Source: DASPKM01 sp035628135
GTDB taxonomy: Bacteria; Bacteroidota; Bacteroidia; Chitinophagales; Chitinophagaceae
NCBI GenBank assembly: GCA_035628135.1
Contig: DASPKM010000013.1
Coordinates: 372,001 to 436,000, forward strand
Direction of reading: 5' to 3'
DNA: 64,000 nucleotides
Shown: positions 18,198-25,857 of the stretch, one piece after another
Numbering within the stretch: position 1 is the first letter of the stretch
Layout of the letters: each line of letters starts with the position of its first letter
The notes under the pieces: generated by a model
Seen by the model: the letters and a program-made list of their open reading frames with translations, nothing else
What the model was told of the DNA's origin: nothing
Databases searched by the model: none
Program-made: the position numbers and the translations under genes

Positions 18198-19649
18198 ATG
18201 CGTATTGCTGTAGCCAAGGGCGATGGAATAGGACCGGAAATAATGGACGCTGTACTGAACATTTTTAACGTTAACAGAGTGCCGCTTGAATATGAGTTTG
18301 TAGAAATGGGCAAATGGGTATTCGACAAAGGATTCTCAAATGGAATGACGCCCGAAGCAAAGCAATCCATCGAATCGCTGGGCGTATTGTTCAAAGGACC
18401 CATGGAAACTCCCAAGGGCAAGGGTGTTAAAAGCGTGAATGTGACCGCGCGCAAAACCTGGAACACTTACGCCAACAAACGCGTATTTCAAACATTGCAT
18501 GGCGTGGACACAGTATTTTCCAAAGCCGGGATTCCCATAGACATCACCGTTGTACGCGAGAATATCGAAGACACGTACGGCGGAATCGAGCACATGCTCA
18601 CGCACGACGTTGCGCTTAGCCGCCGCTTCATTACACGTCCCGGCAGCCTGCAGGTGATAAAATACGCGTTTGAAATGGCCGTGCAAAAAAAGGCTACGCG
18701 CATTACCTGCGGGCACAAGGCTAACATCATGAAAATAACAGACGGCCTTTTCCTGGAATGCTTTTATGAAGTAGCGAAAGAGTATCCCGCCCTGAAGGCC
18801 GATGATGTCATTGTAGACGACCTCTGCATGAAGCTCGTTACCCGCCCCGATACTTTCGATGTAGTAGTGCTGACCAATTTGCAGGGCGATATCGTATCCG
18901 ACCTCTGCGCAGGTTTGGTCGGCGGGTTGGGATTTGCGCCTTCTGCCAACATCGGCGATCATATTTCGATCTTTGAAGCAGTGCATGGTACAGCTCCCGA
19001 CATAGCAGGTAAGAACATTGCCAATCCCACTGCTTTGCTGTTAAGCGGCCTTTCCATGCTAAGACATCTTGGCTTAACGGAAAATGCTGCCATTATTGAA
19101 AATGCATTGTTGTATACCCTGGAAAGCGGCGTGCATACCGGCGACTTCGGCGACAAGAGCAAACCGGCAGTAAACACTACCGAGTTTGCCGAAGCAATCA
19201 TCGGGAATTTTGGCAAATTGCCTAAGGTGAATGCAAAGCCCATCATTCCCAACAAGCCCGGCACTCCTACCCCGTACCGCCTGGAAAAAAATTCCATGAT
19301 GGTATCTAAGGAAAGCGTAGATGAAAAAATTGTAGGTGTTGACATGTTCATCGAAAGCGATGAGCAGCCGGATTTTATTGCAAAAAAATGCCAGCGGCAT
19401 GCAGGCGTTAAATTCAAGCTGGTCAGTATCAGTAACCGGGGAACGCAGGTATGGCCTACCGGCTCTGTATATACGAACCTGGTAAACCAATACAATGTGC
19501 GTTTTGAAACTTTGGACGATCAACCGTTGAACCAACAGGATGTATTGGGGTTGTATGTAAGCTTAAGTGGCGATTTTCGGATCTGTTCTTCCGAGTTGCT
19601 GTTGATGTGGGGGGATAAGCGGGCGTATAGTTTGGCGCAGGGGCAATGA
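18198..19649 (+). CDS. icd: Isocitrate dehydrogenase, long Thermus-type
   Basis: Oxidative decarboxylation of isocitrate in the TCA cycle. 483 residues from ATG at 18198, preferred over a TTG three codons upstream because the fold starts RIAVAKGDGIGPEI. Substrate-binding residues appear in VTARKTWNTYANKRVFQTL and VVRENIEDTYGGIEHML; metal-binding Asp are in VLTNLQGDIVSDLCAGLVGGLG; the cofactor loop is EAVHGTAPDIAGKNIANPTALLLS. After the standard fold (about 1-335) comes an extra C-terminal domain of about 140 residues, as in the ~495-residue Thermus enzyme. Isopropylmalate dehydrogenase is less likely given the length. Confidence 0.88.
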   Translation: MRIAVAKGDGIGPEIMDAVLNIFNVNRVPLEYEFVEMGKWVFDKGFSNGMTPEAKQSIESLGVLFKGPMETPKGKGVKSVNVTARKTWNTYANKRVFQTLHGVDTVFSKAGIPIDITVVRENIEDTYGGIEHMLTHDVALSRRFITRPGSLQVIKYAFEMAVQKKATRITCGHKANIMKITDGLFLECFYEVAKEYPALKADDVIVDDLCMKLVTRPDTFDVVVLTNLQGDIVSDLCAGLVGGLGFAPSANIGDHISIFEAVHGTAPDIAGKNIANPTALLLSGLSMLRHLGLTENAAIIENALLYTLESGVHTGDFGDKSKPAVNTTEFAEAIIGNFGKLPKVNAKPIIPNKPGTPTPYRLEKNSMMVSKESVDEKIVGVDMFIESDEQPDFIAKKCQRHAGVKFKLVSISNRGTQVWPTGSVYTNLVNQYNVRFETLDDQPLNQQDVLGLYVSLSGDFRICSSELLLMWGDKRAYSLAQGQ

Positions 19650-19680
19650 CCTTCGCCTTCGACTATTTAATAACTTCAAA

Positions 19681-20160
19681 ATGATGTTATCTGTAAAACT
19701 TATTTCAGCCTTTGTACTGATTTCGATTTCATGCCTGGGGCAGGAAGTAAAACCCGGTACCAGTGAATGGCTAAACCTTAAGAAACAACTTCAATGGAGA
19801 ACGGATGTTGTCTTCAACCTGACGAAAACGCTGGCAAATTCTAAAGAAGTGGACAAGAATGAACTGCAGAAAGCCAGGGATGCCGCGACAAAGCTTCACA
19901 AGCATACGGACAGTTTGCAGACAATTGATAGCCTTTCAATATCCGTTGCGTACATCCTGCATACTGCCCTCACACAGGCTTTGTCACGGGTATTGGTGAC
20001 CTTGGAAAGGGACCCGGAATTCAAGAGCACTGTTGCGGCCCGGGATTTAGTAGCGCAATTGGAGGGAGCCGAAAACAGACTGCTAATTGCAAGAAGAGAG
20101 TACAATAAATGGTGTGCCGAAACAAACCGATTGGATTTGCTTTTTGGAAATCGGCGGTAG
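19681..20160 (+). CDS. Secreted hypothetical protein (159 aa)
   Basis: ATG start, then a signal peptide (MMLSVKLISAFVLISISCLG, possibly with a lipobox-like Cys 18 followed by Leu). The mature part is almost entirely helical and charged, with heptad-like stretches around 35-75 and 110-150, suggesting a coiled coil. I do not recognise the family. It is 31 bases after icd and may be read through from it. Confidence 0.55.
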   Translation: MMLSVKLISAFVLISISCLGQEVKPGTSEWLNLKKQLQWRTDVVFNLTKTLANSKEVDKNELQKARDAATKLHKHTDSLQTIDSLSISVAYILHTALTQALSRVLVTLERDPEFKSTVAARDLVAQLEGAENRLLIARREYNKWCAETNRLDLLFGNRR

Positions 20161-20220
20161 GAAGAAATACCAGCATAAAGTTATACCAATAGCTTACTTA
20201 TTGACTATTATAATCACCGT

Positions 20221-20307
20221 ATGACAACATTCCTATTCTCTCTTCTTCTTGTCGTGTCAGGTTGCAGCTACACCAAAACTCTTCCTTACATAACGACATC
20301 ACAATGA
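20221..20307 (+). CDS. Possible 28-codon lipoprotein peptide
   Basis: ATG at 20221 opens a 28-codon frame, MTTFLFSLLLVVSGC then 13 more residues, that has the exact form of a lipoprotein signal (hydrophobic core and VSGC lipobox, Cys 15). Its TGA overlaps the ATG of the next gene as ATGA, the arrangement of translationally coupled genes. It could be a real micro-lipoprotein, a leader peptide, or the degraded start of a lost gene. Confidence 0.3.
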   Translation: MTTFLFSLLLVVSGCSYTKTLPYITTSQ

Positions 20308-20693
20308 AAACCATCAGGTTCGCTGCTTTTTTATTTTACCGATATTATTCAGAAGGACGGCGGCCAGACAGTGCGCCATTTTTCAGGACCCTGCTTTCAA
20401 TGACCCTGCTGGGGTTTATACATCTTATGCAGGTCCTGATCATTTTCGACAAAGTGGATCTCATCCCTATTAGTTCAAGCGACGGCAAAGGAACAAAGCG
20501 ATTTATAATTTTTCTTGTGATGCTTCCAATCTACGTTCTGTTGCAGCTGTTAATTAAAAAAACAGACCTGGAAGCGCTAAAAGAAAGATATGCGAACCAT
20601 TGGGACAAAGTGTTCAATGGAAACGTGTGGCTTATTGTTTATATGATTTTGTCATTTTCTTCGATATTTATTTTAGCCGCTTGGCTAAAGTGA
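20304..20693 (+). CDS. Small integral membrane protein (129 aa)
   Basis: Start at ATG 20304, where the reading frame begins MKTIRFAAFLFYRYYSEG; the open frame extends 14 codons upstream but that part is polar and overlaps the lipoprotein-like peptide. Three hydrophobic segments are predicted (about 30-48, 65-82 and 108-126). The N-terminal FLFYRYYSEGRR and the overall layout resemble small membrane proteins scattered in Bacteroidota genomes; no function is known to me. Confidence 0.6.
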   Translation: MKTIRFAAFLFYRYYSEGRRPDSAPFFRTLLSMTLLGFIHLMQVLIIFDKVDLIPISSSDGKGTKRFIIFLVMLPIYVLLQLLIKKTDLEALKERYANHWDKVFNGNVWLIVYMILSFSSIFILAAWLK

Positions 20694-20716
20694 AGAATAA
20701 ATACGAAATTTCAACT

Positions 20717-21109
20717 ATGATAAAATTCGCCTACACCATCCTCTATGTCCAGGACGTAACGAAAGCGATTGAGTTTTATGAAAAAGCGTTTGGTTTTACA
20801 AGAACGTTTATAACTCCCGGTAATGACTATGGAGAGCTTTCGGCAGGTGAAACGACACTTTCATTTGCCTCGATAACCCTGGCTAAGTCAAATCTAAAAG
20901 ACGGATTTATAGAAAGCAATTTGGAAAACAAGCCATTTGGGATTGAAATTGGTTTTACCACCGATGATGTGGAAGAATCGGTCAGGACCGCGCTTGATGC
21001 CGGCGCCACACTTGTCGAGCATCCCAAAACGAAGCCATGGGGGCAAGTTGTTGCATACGTAAGAGATATCGACGGCTTTTTAGTTGAGATTTGTACACCA
21101 ATGGCGTGA
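20717..21109 (+). CDS. VOC-family protein (glyoxalase/bleomycin-resistance fold)
   Basis: 130 residues from ATG at 20717; the upstream open frame overlaps the previous gene and is not VOC-like. A single VOC fold with two beta-alpha-beta-beta-beta units: KFAYTILYVQDVTKAIEFYEKAFGF at the start, GIEIGFTTDDVEESVRTALDAGA in the middle, and WGQVVAYVRDIDGFLVEICTP at the end, where Glu is a metal-ligand position. Substrate cannot be told; such proteins include lyases, dioxygenases and antibiotic-binding proteins. Confidence 0.8.
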   Translation: MIKFAYTILYVQDVTKAIEFYEKAFGFTRTFITPGNDYGELSAGETTLSFASITLAKSNLKDGFIESNLENKPFGIEIGFTTDDVEESVRTALDAGATLVEHPKTKPWGQVVAYVRDIDGFLVEICTPMA

Positions 21110-21213
21110 GGATAAACCAGGATACTTAAAGACAACTAAATCAGTTATAGATATACATCAAAGTTAATTCATTCGAAAAGCATTAGTATTGGCGCAATTT
21201 AACCCCTACAGAC

Positions 21214-21624
21214 ATGGACGAACTATTCAACAGAATTGAAGCCAATTTTAAAAGGCAGGGTTTGATGAAGACCTTAAACGCCTCATTAGACAAAGTACAA
21301 AATGGACTCGTTCAAATATCAAGCACATTTAATGAGGGTTTAACCCAACAACATAATTTTTTTCATGCCGGCGTTGTAACAAGCATAGTAGACAGCGCTT
21401 GCGGATATGCCGCGCTGACGATGGTGCCCGCAGACAAGGAGGTGCTTACAGTTGAGTTTAAGGTAAATTTTTTAAAACCGGCAGCTACAGCAAAATTAAT
21501 TGCTGTCGGAAAAGTTATTCAGTCTGGAAAAACCTTGACGGTGTGCGAAGGAAATGTTTATGATGAAAGGGAAGAAAAGCTGCTTGCAAAAATGACGGCT
21601 ACGATAATGACGATCGGCAAATAA
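21214..21624 (+). CDS. PaaI-like hotdog-fold thioesterase
   Basis: 136 residues. Contains the hotdog helix and motif HNFFHAGVVTSIVDSACGYAALTM, in which HAGV-x7-D is close to the PaaI/YbgC-type HGG...D active-site pattern, followed by LTVEFKVNFLKPAATAKL. Predicted to hydrolyse acyl-CoA thioesters in the cytoplasm; substrate unknown. It stands alone between the VOC gene and the convergent SUI1-like gene, 5 bases from the latter's stop. Confidence 0.8.
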   Translation: MDELFNRIEANFKRQGLMKTLNASLDKVQNGLVQISSTFNEGLTQQHNFFHAGVVTSIVDSACGYAALTMVPADKEVLTVEFKVNFLKPAATAKLIAVGKVIQSGKTLTVCEGNVYDEREEKLLAKMTATIMTIGK

Positions 21625-21629
21625 AATCG

Positions 21630-21968
21630 CTACACCCGCTTCGCAAGTTTATATCCATTCTTCAACAACCACTGCATCACCTTCTCCCTTTGATCCCCTT
21701 GTATAATTATTTCTCCATCTTTCGCCGACCCGCCTGTACCGCAAAAATTTTTCAATTGCTTGCCTACACTTTCCAGGTCTTCATCCTTACCTACAAAACC
21801 TTCTACCAACGTAACGGCTTTCCCGGCCCGGTGTTTCGTCTCCAATCTTACCTTTAATTTCTGCTGAGCCGCGGGCAATGTTTCAACATCCCGCTTTTCT
21901 TCTTCAAATGAAAAAGATGGATCAGTAGAAAATACAATACCGCCCTTATTTGGCTTTTTCTTACTCAT
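21630..21968 (-). CDS. SUI1/eIF1-like translation factor (YciH type)
   Basis: 112 residues from ATG at 21968 (MSKKKPNKGGIVFSTDP); the frame continues 8 codons further up but the family starts at this position. The C-terminal SUI1 fold shows KAVTLVEGFVGKDEDLESVGKQLKNFCGTGGSAKDGEIIIQGDQREKV in short pieces, including the conserved CGTGGS and the basic VRLETKHRAGK strand. Bacterial members bind 30S subunits and affect start-site selection. Located downstream of nadC, 34 bases from its stop, on the same strand. Confidence 0.9.
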   Translation of the reverse strand: MSKKKPNKGGIVFSTDPSFSFEEEKRDVETLPAAQQKLKVRLETKHRAGKAVTLVEGFVGKDEDLESVGKQLKNFCGTGGSAKDGEIIIQGDQREKVMQWLLKNGYKLAKRV

Positions 21969-22012
21969 ATACTCTTTTATCTCTTTTTTCACCTTTATTC
22001 TCCTATCCTTTC
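21969..22012. repeat. Low-complexity pyrimidine/purine tract
   Basis: The plus strand reads as short pyrimidine runs (ctcttttatctcttttttc, then ctcctatcctttc); on the transcribed minus strand this is an A/G-rich leader in front of the SUI1-like gene. A similar but longer tract lies at 31156-31203. It could act as an A-rich initiation enhancer, which Bacteroidota use in place of Shine-Dalgarno sites. Confidence 0.4.
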
Positions 22013-22863
22013 ACCGCCTTTAAGCTCAAATCCAAGCTTCTCGCCTGGTGTATCAATCCCCCGATGCTCACAAAGTCTACCCCTGTCTCGGCATACGCCA
22101 CCACATTGTCCAAATTAATACCTCCACTGGCCTCTGTTTCAAATTGCCCGTCTATCAAGTTCACTGCTTCGGCCACTTGCAGGGGATTAAAATTATCCAG
22201 CATAATCCTGAAAACCTTTCCCTTGGCTGCTGACATCACCTTGCGCACATCTTCAATGCTCCTGGCCTCAATCTCTATCTTCAGTTCCGGTTTAAATTCC
22301 TGAACATAATTATATGCCCTTTCAATAGCCTGCTCCAACCCTCCGGCATAATCGATATGATTATCCTTCAACATGATCATATCATACAACGCAAAGCGAT
22401 GATTGAATCCGCCTCCTATCTGCACAGCTTGTTTTTCCAGCAACCTGAAATTAGGAGTGGTCTTGCGCGTATCCAGCACACGGGTTTTGTATCCCTTCAA
22501 TTTATCGGTATATTGTTTTGTAAGCGTGGCAATACCGCTCATGCGCTGTATGCAGTTCAACACCAGCCGCTCGCATTGCAAAATAGTGTGCACATGCGCC
22601 TGTACTTCAAAGCCTATTTCGCCAATACGCATATTATCGCCATCGCTTTTAAATGCGGTAAACGTTGCCGAGGGCTCTTTAAAATGAAAGATCTCTTTTG
22701 CCACCTGCATGCCCGCCAATATCCCATCCTGCTTGATCTTTAACACGGCCTTTCCCATTGCAGTTGCAGGTATGCACGAAAGTGTAGAATGATCGCCTTC
22801 TCCTATGTCCTCCGCCAAAGCCGACCTGATGAGTGTATGCAACTGTTCTTCGTAATTAAGCAT
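22003..22863 (-). CDS. nadC: Nicotinate-nucleotide pyrophosphorylase (carboxylating)
   Basis: Converts quinolinate and PRPP to nicotinate mononucleotide, feeding the NAD+ synthetase encoded at 6.5 kb. 286 residues, normal length. The N-terminal DIGEGDHSTLSCIPA, then ERLVLNCIQRMSGIAT, LDTRKTTPNFRLLEKQAVQIGGG with the PRPP/quinolinate-binding Arg and Lys, and the C-terminal barrel strands (IMLDNF, EASGGINLDNV, VDFVSIGGLIHQA) are all present. ATG start. Confidence 0.96.
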   Translation of the reverse strand: MLNYEEQLHTLIRSALAEDIGEGDHSTLSCIPATAMGKAVLKIKQDGILAGMQVAKEIFHFKEPSATFTAFKSDGDNMRIGEIGFEVQAHVHTILQCERLVLNCIQRMSGIATLTKQYTDKLKGYKTRVLDTRKTTPNFRLLEKQAVQIGGGFNHRFALYDMIMLKDNHIDYAGGLEQAIERAYNYVQEFKPELKIEIEARSIEDVRKVMSAAKGKVFRIMLDNFNPLQVAEAVNLIDGQFETEASGGINLDNVVAYAETGVDFVSIGGLIHQARSLDLSLKAVKG

Positions 22864-23151
22864 GCGGCAAAGCTATTATTTCATTCCTATATGACGCTAT
22901 AAAGAGGCGTCGTCAAAGGCGCTCGACCGGCCTTATTCAACGTTCATCTTACGTCTGCTGCAGTGCAGCTTTAAATGCAGTGCTGCCCAACGGTATACAA
23001 GCACAAGCATTGATAATCCCATTAGCAAGCGGCCATGCCGCCGCCGAATTAGCTATAACCATTATTCTCTCCCGGCGGGCGCACCCGTTTAGCCGGTAAT
23101 GCATCCTTCAAGGGCCGGCACCGGAACTCAACAACTCTCCTCCTGCCCAAC
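22864..23151. other. Gene-free stretch between nadC and the DUF4783 gene
   Basis: About 290 bases without a supportable gene. It contains nested short palindromes (ctgctgcagtgcagc with a second tgcagtgctgc nearby; cccggcggg and gccggcaccgg), more GC-rich than its surroundings. No reading frame longer than a few dozen codons with a start is seen. It may be a structured RNA, a repeat remnant or spacer; I cannot decide. Confidence 0.5.
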
Positions 23152-23180
23152 AAAAAAGCCCTCCGCATCACGGAGGGCTT
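23152..23180 (-). terminator. Intrinsic terminator of the DUF4783 gene
   Basis: A perfect 9-bp stem (agccctccg 23157-23165 with cggagggct 23171-23179) and 5-base loop, followed on the minus strand by a run of six T. It begins about 30 bases after the DUF4783 stop codon. Confidence 0.9.
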
Positions 23181-23210
23181 GTCAGTTTTCCAGGAAATAA
23201 TTTTCGCGAA

Positions 23211-23603
23211 CTATTGGGCCGCTAAAAACCTGATCTCCTGCAACAATTGTTTGTCGCCACGCTGCCTCATAAACAAGTGGGTCCTGTACTCTGCATTACG
23301 GGTCTTTAAAATACCCACGCAGAATTGCGCACCCCCGTTTTCGCCTTTGTGCTTTATCTCAAATCCAATGACGCCCTTGGTATTGAAAAAATCACGTATG
23401 ATCATTTCAGCCTGCGCCTTGCTATAACTGTCGCTTTTATCAGGTAACGCAATGTCTACCCGGTTGTCAAAATATTTCGCCACTTCAGCAGAATTACCCG
23501 ACCGGATAGCGGAAACCACTTCATCAATCGAATAAGCCGGTCTGGTAAATGAGAACAGGATCAGCGGTATAGCCAATAACGCGAATCCCCTTAAGTTTTT
23601 CAT
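23211..23603 (-). CDS. DUF4783 secreted protein
   Basis: 130 residues with a signal peptide (MKNLRGFALLAIPLILFSFTRPAYS, cleavage near 25) and a small NTF2-like domain: IDEVVSAIRSGNSAEVAKYFDNRVDIALPDK then YSKAQAEMIIRDFFNTKGVIGFEIKHKGENGG. This is the Bacteroidota-specific DUF4783 family, commonly found near nadC as here. Predicted periplasmic; function unknown. Followed by a clear intrinsic terminator. Confidence 0.85.
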   Translation of the reverse strand: MKNLRGFALLAIPLILFSFTRPAYSIDEVVSAIRSGNSAEVAKYFDNRVDIALPDKSDSYSKAQAEMIIRDFFNTKGVIGFEIKHKGENGGAQFCVGILKTRNAEYRTHLFMRQRGDKQLLQEIRFLAAQ

Positions 23604-23692
23604 TTGTAGAGTTTTTAATCGATCCTAAATTTCCCAAAAACATGCCAAAAAGCCACGCATAAGCTAAAAAAAGCCCAACATCGGCGTTTGCC

Positions 23693-23700
23693 TACCTTTG
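23693..23700 (+). promoter_or_regulatory. Candidate -7 box for gpmI
   Basis: TACCTTTG, a TAnnTTTG match 34 bases before the gpmI ATG, in the divergent gap with the DUF4783 gene. No obvious -33 element. Confidence 0.35.
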
Positions 23701-23734
23701 CGCCCTGGTTTGGCTTTAAAATACTTGTTATAGC

Positions 23735-25258
23735 ATGGTTAATAAGAAAGTTATACTCGTAATCATGGACGGATGGGGCCTCGGACAGGTACCCTCCAGC
23801 GACGCAATACAACATGCCAAAACGCCATTTGTCTCGTCCCTTTACAGCCGCTTTCCCAATACTACGCTCATTACCTGCGGCACCGCCGTGGGCCTGCCCG
23901 AAGGCCAGATGGGCAATAGCGAGGTAGGACACATGAACCTGGGCGCAGGACGGATCGTTTACCAGGAATTGGAACGCATTAACGTGGCCATCCGTAACGG
24001 AAGCTTCGCCCGGAACCCCATTTTACTGCAATCTATCCGCTATGCTAAAAACGCCGGTAAACCGCTCCATTTGCTGGGCCTGGTCAGCAATGGCGGCGTA
24101 CACTCCCATATCAACCACCTGAAGGCCCTGCTGGACATGTGCAAATCAGAGGGCCTGGAACGCGTATACGTGCATGCTTTTACCGACGGCAGGGACACCG
24201 ATCCCAAATCGGGAATAGGCTTTATTACCGAGCTGCAACAGCACATCAACAATACGGTTGGCAAAATTGCCAGCGTCAGCGGCCGGTACTACGCCATGGA
24301 CCGCGATAAGCGTTGGGAAAGGGTAAAATTCGCTTATGACGTCCTGGCAAACGGCATCGGGCAGTATGCGCCCGACGGCGTATCAGCCATAGAACAGTCG
24401 TATAACCTGAATACCACAGACGAATTCATAAAACCCACCGTTATTACGGACGCCACGGGGCAGCCGCTGGCCCGCATACAGGATGGAGACGCAGCCATTT
24501 GCTTTAATTTCAGGACCGACCGCTGCCGCGAAATAAGCCTGGTGCTTACCCAGTCAGACATGCCCGACCACAACATGAAAAAACTGCAACTGCACTATAC
24601 CACCATCACGGAATACGACCAAACGTTCACCAACGTGCACGTGGCATTCGAAACCGATAACCTTAACCATACCCTCGGGCAAGTGCTGGCAGAACATGGA
24701 CGGAAACAAATAAGGATAGCCGAAACAGAAAAATATCCCCACGTAACCTTTTTCTTCAGCGGCGGCAGAGAAATACCTTTCGAAGGCGAACAACGAATAC
24801 TGATACCATCTCCCAAGGTAGCCACCTACGACCTGCAGCCTAGCATGAGCGCACATGCAGTAACCGAGGCCATCATAAAAGCAATAGAAGCGGAGTCAGC
24901 AGACTTTATTTGCCTGAACTATGCCAATGCAGACATGGTAGGACATACCGGCATCTGGCAGGCAGCCATTGAAGCCGTGGAAACCGTAGACAAATGCGTG
25001 GAAAGAGTAGTGACCTCGGGGCTTGCGCATGGTTATACTATTTTCTTAACTGCCGACCACGGCAACGCAGATTACATGATCAATGCAGACGGAACACCCA
25101 ATACAGCCCATACCCTTAACCCTGTTCCACTGTTCATTATCGATAAAACATTCAATGGAACAGTCAGGAGCGGAAAGCTGGGAGACATTGCACCCACCAT
25201 CTTAAAATGGATGCAACTGCCTATACCGGTTGAAATGACAGGAGAAGTGTTAATTTAG
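23735..25258 (+). CDS. gpmI: 2,3-bisphosphoglycerate-independent phosphoglycerate mutase
   Basis: Glycolytic interconversion of 3- and 2-phosphoglycerate using two Mn2+ ions. 507 residues, alkaline-phosphatase-like fold. The N-terminal metal Asp is in IMDGWG (D12), the phosphorylated Ser is S62 in MGNSEVGHMNLGAGR, and C-terminal metal ligands are in LNYANADMVGHTG and TADHGNAD. Normal length and ATG start. The next gene begins 9 bases after its stop. Confidence 0.97.
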   Translation: MVNKKVILVIMDGWGLGQVPSSDAIQHAKTPFVSSLYSRFPNTTLITCGTAVGLPEGQMGNSEVGHMNLGAGRIVYQELERINVAIRNGSFARNPILLQSIRYAKNAGKPLHLLGLVSNGGVHSHINHLKALLDMCKSEGLERVYVHAFTDGRDTDPKSGIGFITELQQHINNTVGKIASVSGRYYAMDRDKRWERVKFAYDVLANGIGQYAPDGVSAIEQSYNLNTTDEFIKPTVITDATGQPLARIQDGDAAICFNFRTDRCREISLVLTQSDMPDHNMKKLQLHYTTITEYDQTFTNVHVAFETDNLNHTLGQVLAEHGRKQIRIAETEKYPHVTFFFSGGREIPFEGEQRILIPSPKVATYDLQPSMSAHAVTEAIIKAIEAESADFICLNYANADMVGHTGIWQAAIEAVETVDKCVERVVTSGLAHGYTIFLTADHGNADYMINADGTPNTAHTLNPVPLFIIDKTFNGTVRSGKLGDIAPTILKWMQLPIPVEMTGEVLI

Positions 25259-25267
25259 TCAAGCAAT

Positions 25268-25771
25268 ATGCGCTTACGCAAAACCATAGCAGGCATTCCA
25301 ATTATCCTCATCGTGCTCATGCCCTGCCTGTATTGCGCATACTTCCAGGTTCAGCAGCATATCATCCGTACAGCAATGCGCGAAAAGCTGGAACGCGACC
25401 AATTGCAAACTGTTATCGTTCCCGTTAAAGACTTCCGCTGGTACGAAGAAGGAAGGGAAATCGTAATTGAGGGAATGATGTTCGACGTAGAATCCATTAC
25501 GCGCCAAAATGATCACTACATAGTAACAGGTTTGTTCGATGAAGCGGAAACACAGCTGAACATTGCGCTCGGCCTGCTTCAGCAAAAAAATAATGACGGC
25601 CCCGATGCGCAACTTGTTTCGGTTGTGCTCTCGCAAACACTCATGTATCCCCCGCCAATAAATGAAGAACTCGCATCGCAGGAAACAATAGTATCATCCC
25701 AAAAAATATATACAGACGAAACGCTGTACAACACCATCCTTTCCATTCATACTCCTCCACCCCGAGGCTGA
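25268..25771 (+). CDS. Hypothetical protein near TonB receptor (167 aa)
   Basis: One N-terminal membrane segment (about 8-26, IAGIPIILIVLMPCLYCAYF) and an extracytoplasmic remainder with DFRWYEEGREIVIEGMMFDVESITRQNDHYIVTGLFDEAE. I have no family name, but proteins with this W-x-EEG-x-E-I-x-x-x-G-x-x-D-V pattern often precede TonB-dependent receptors in Bacteroidota, as here (86 bases upstream of the receptor). It may be a periplasmic or inner-membrane accessory for metal uptake; this is inference from context. Confidence 0.6.
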   Translation: MRLRKTIAGIPIILIVLMPCLYCAYFQVQQHIIRTAMREKLERDQLQTVIVPVKDFRWYEEGREIVIEGMMFDVESITRQNDHYIVTGLFDEAETQLNIALGLLQQKNNDGPDAQLVSVVLSQTLMYPPPINEELASQETIVSSQKIYTDETLYNTILSIHTPPPRG

Positions 25772-25857
25772 TCATTCCTCACTGATCTTTTTTTAGAAAA
25801 ACCAAAACAAACCTGGCCCCATGGGCTTAGGTAATATTTTATTTAAGCATAACTACA

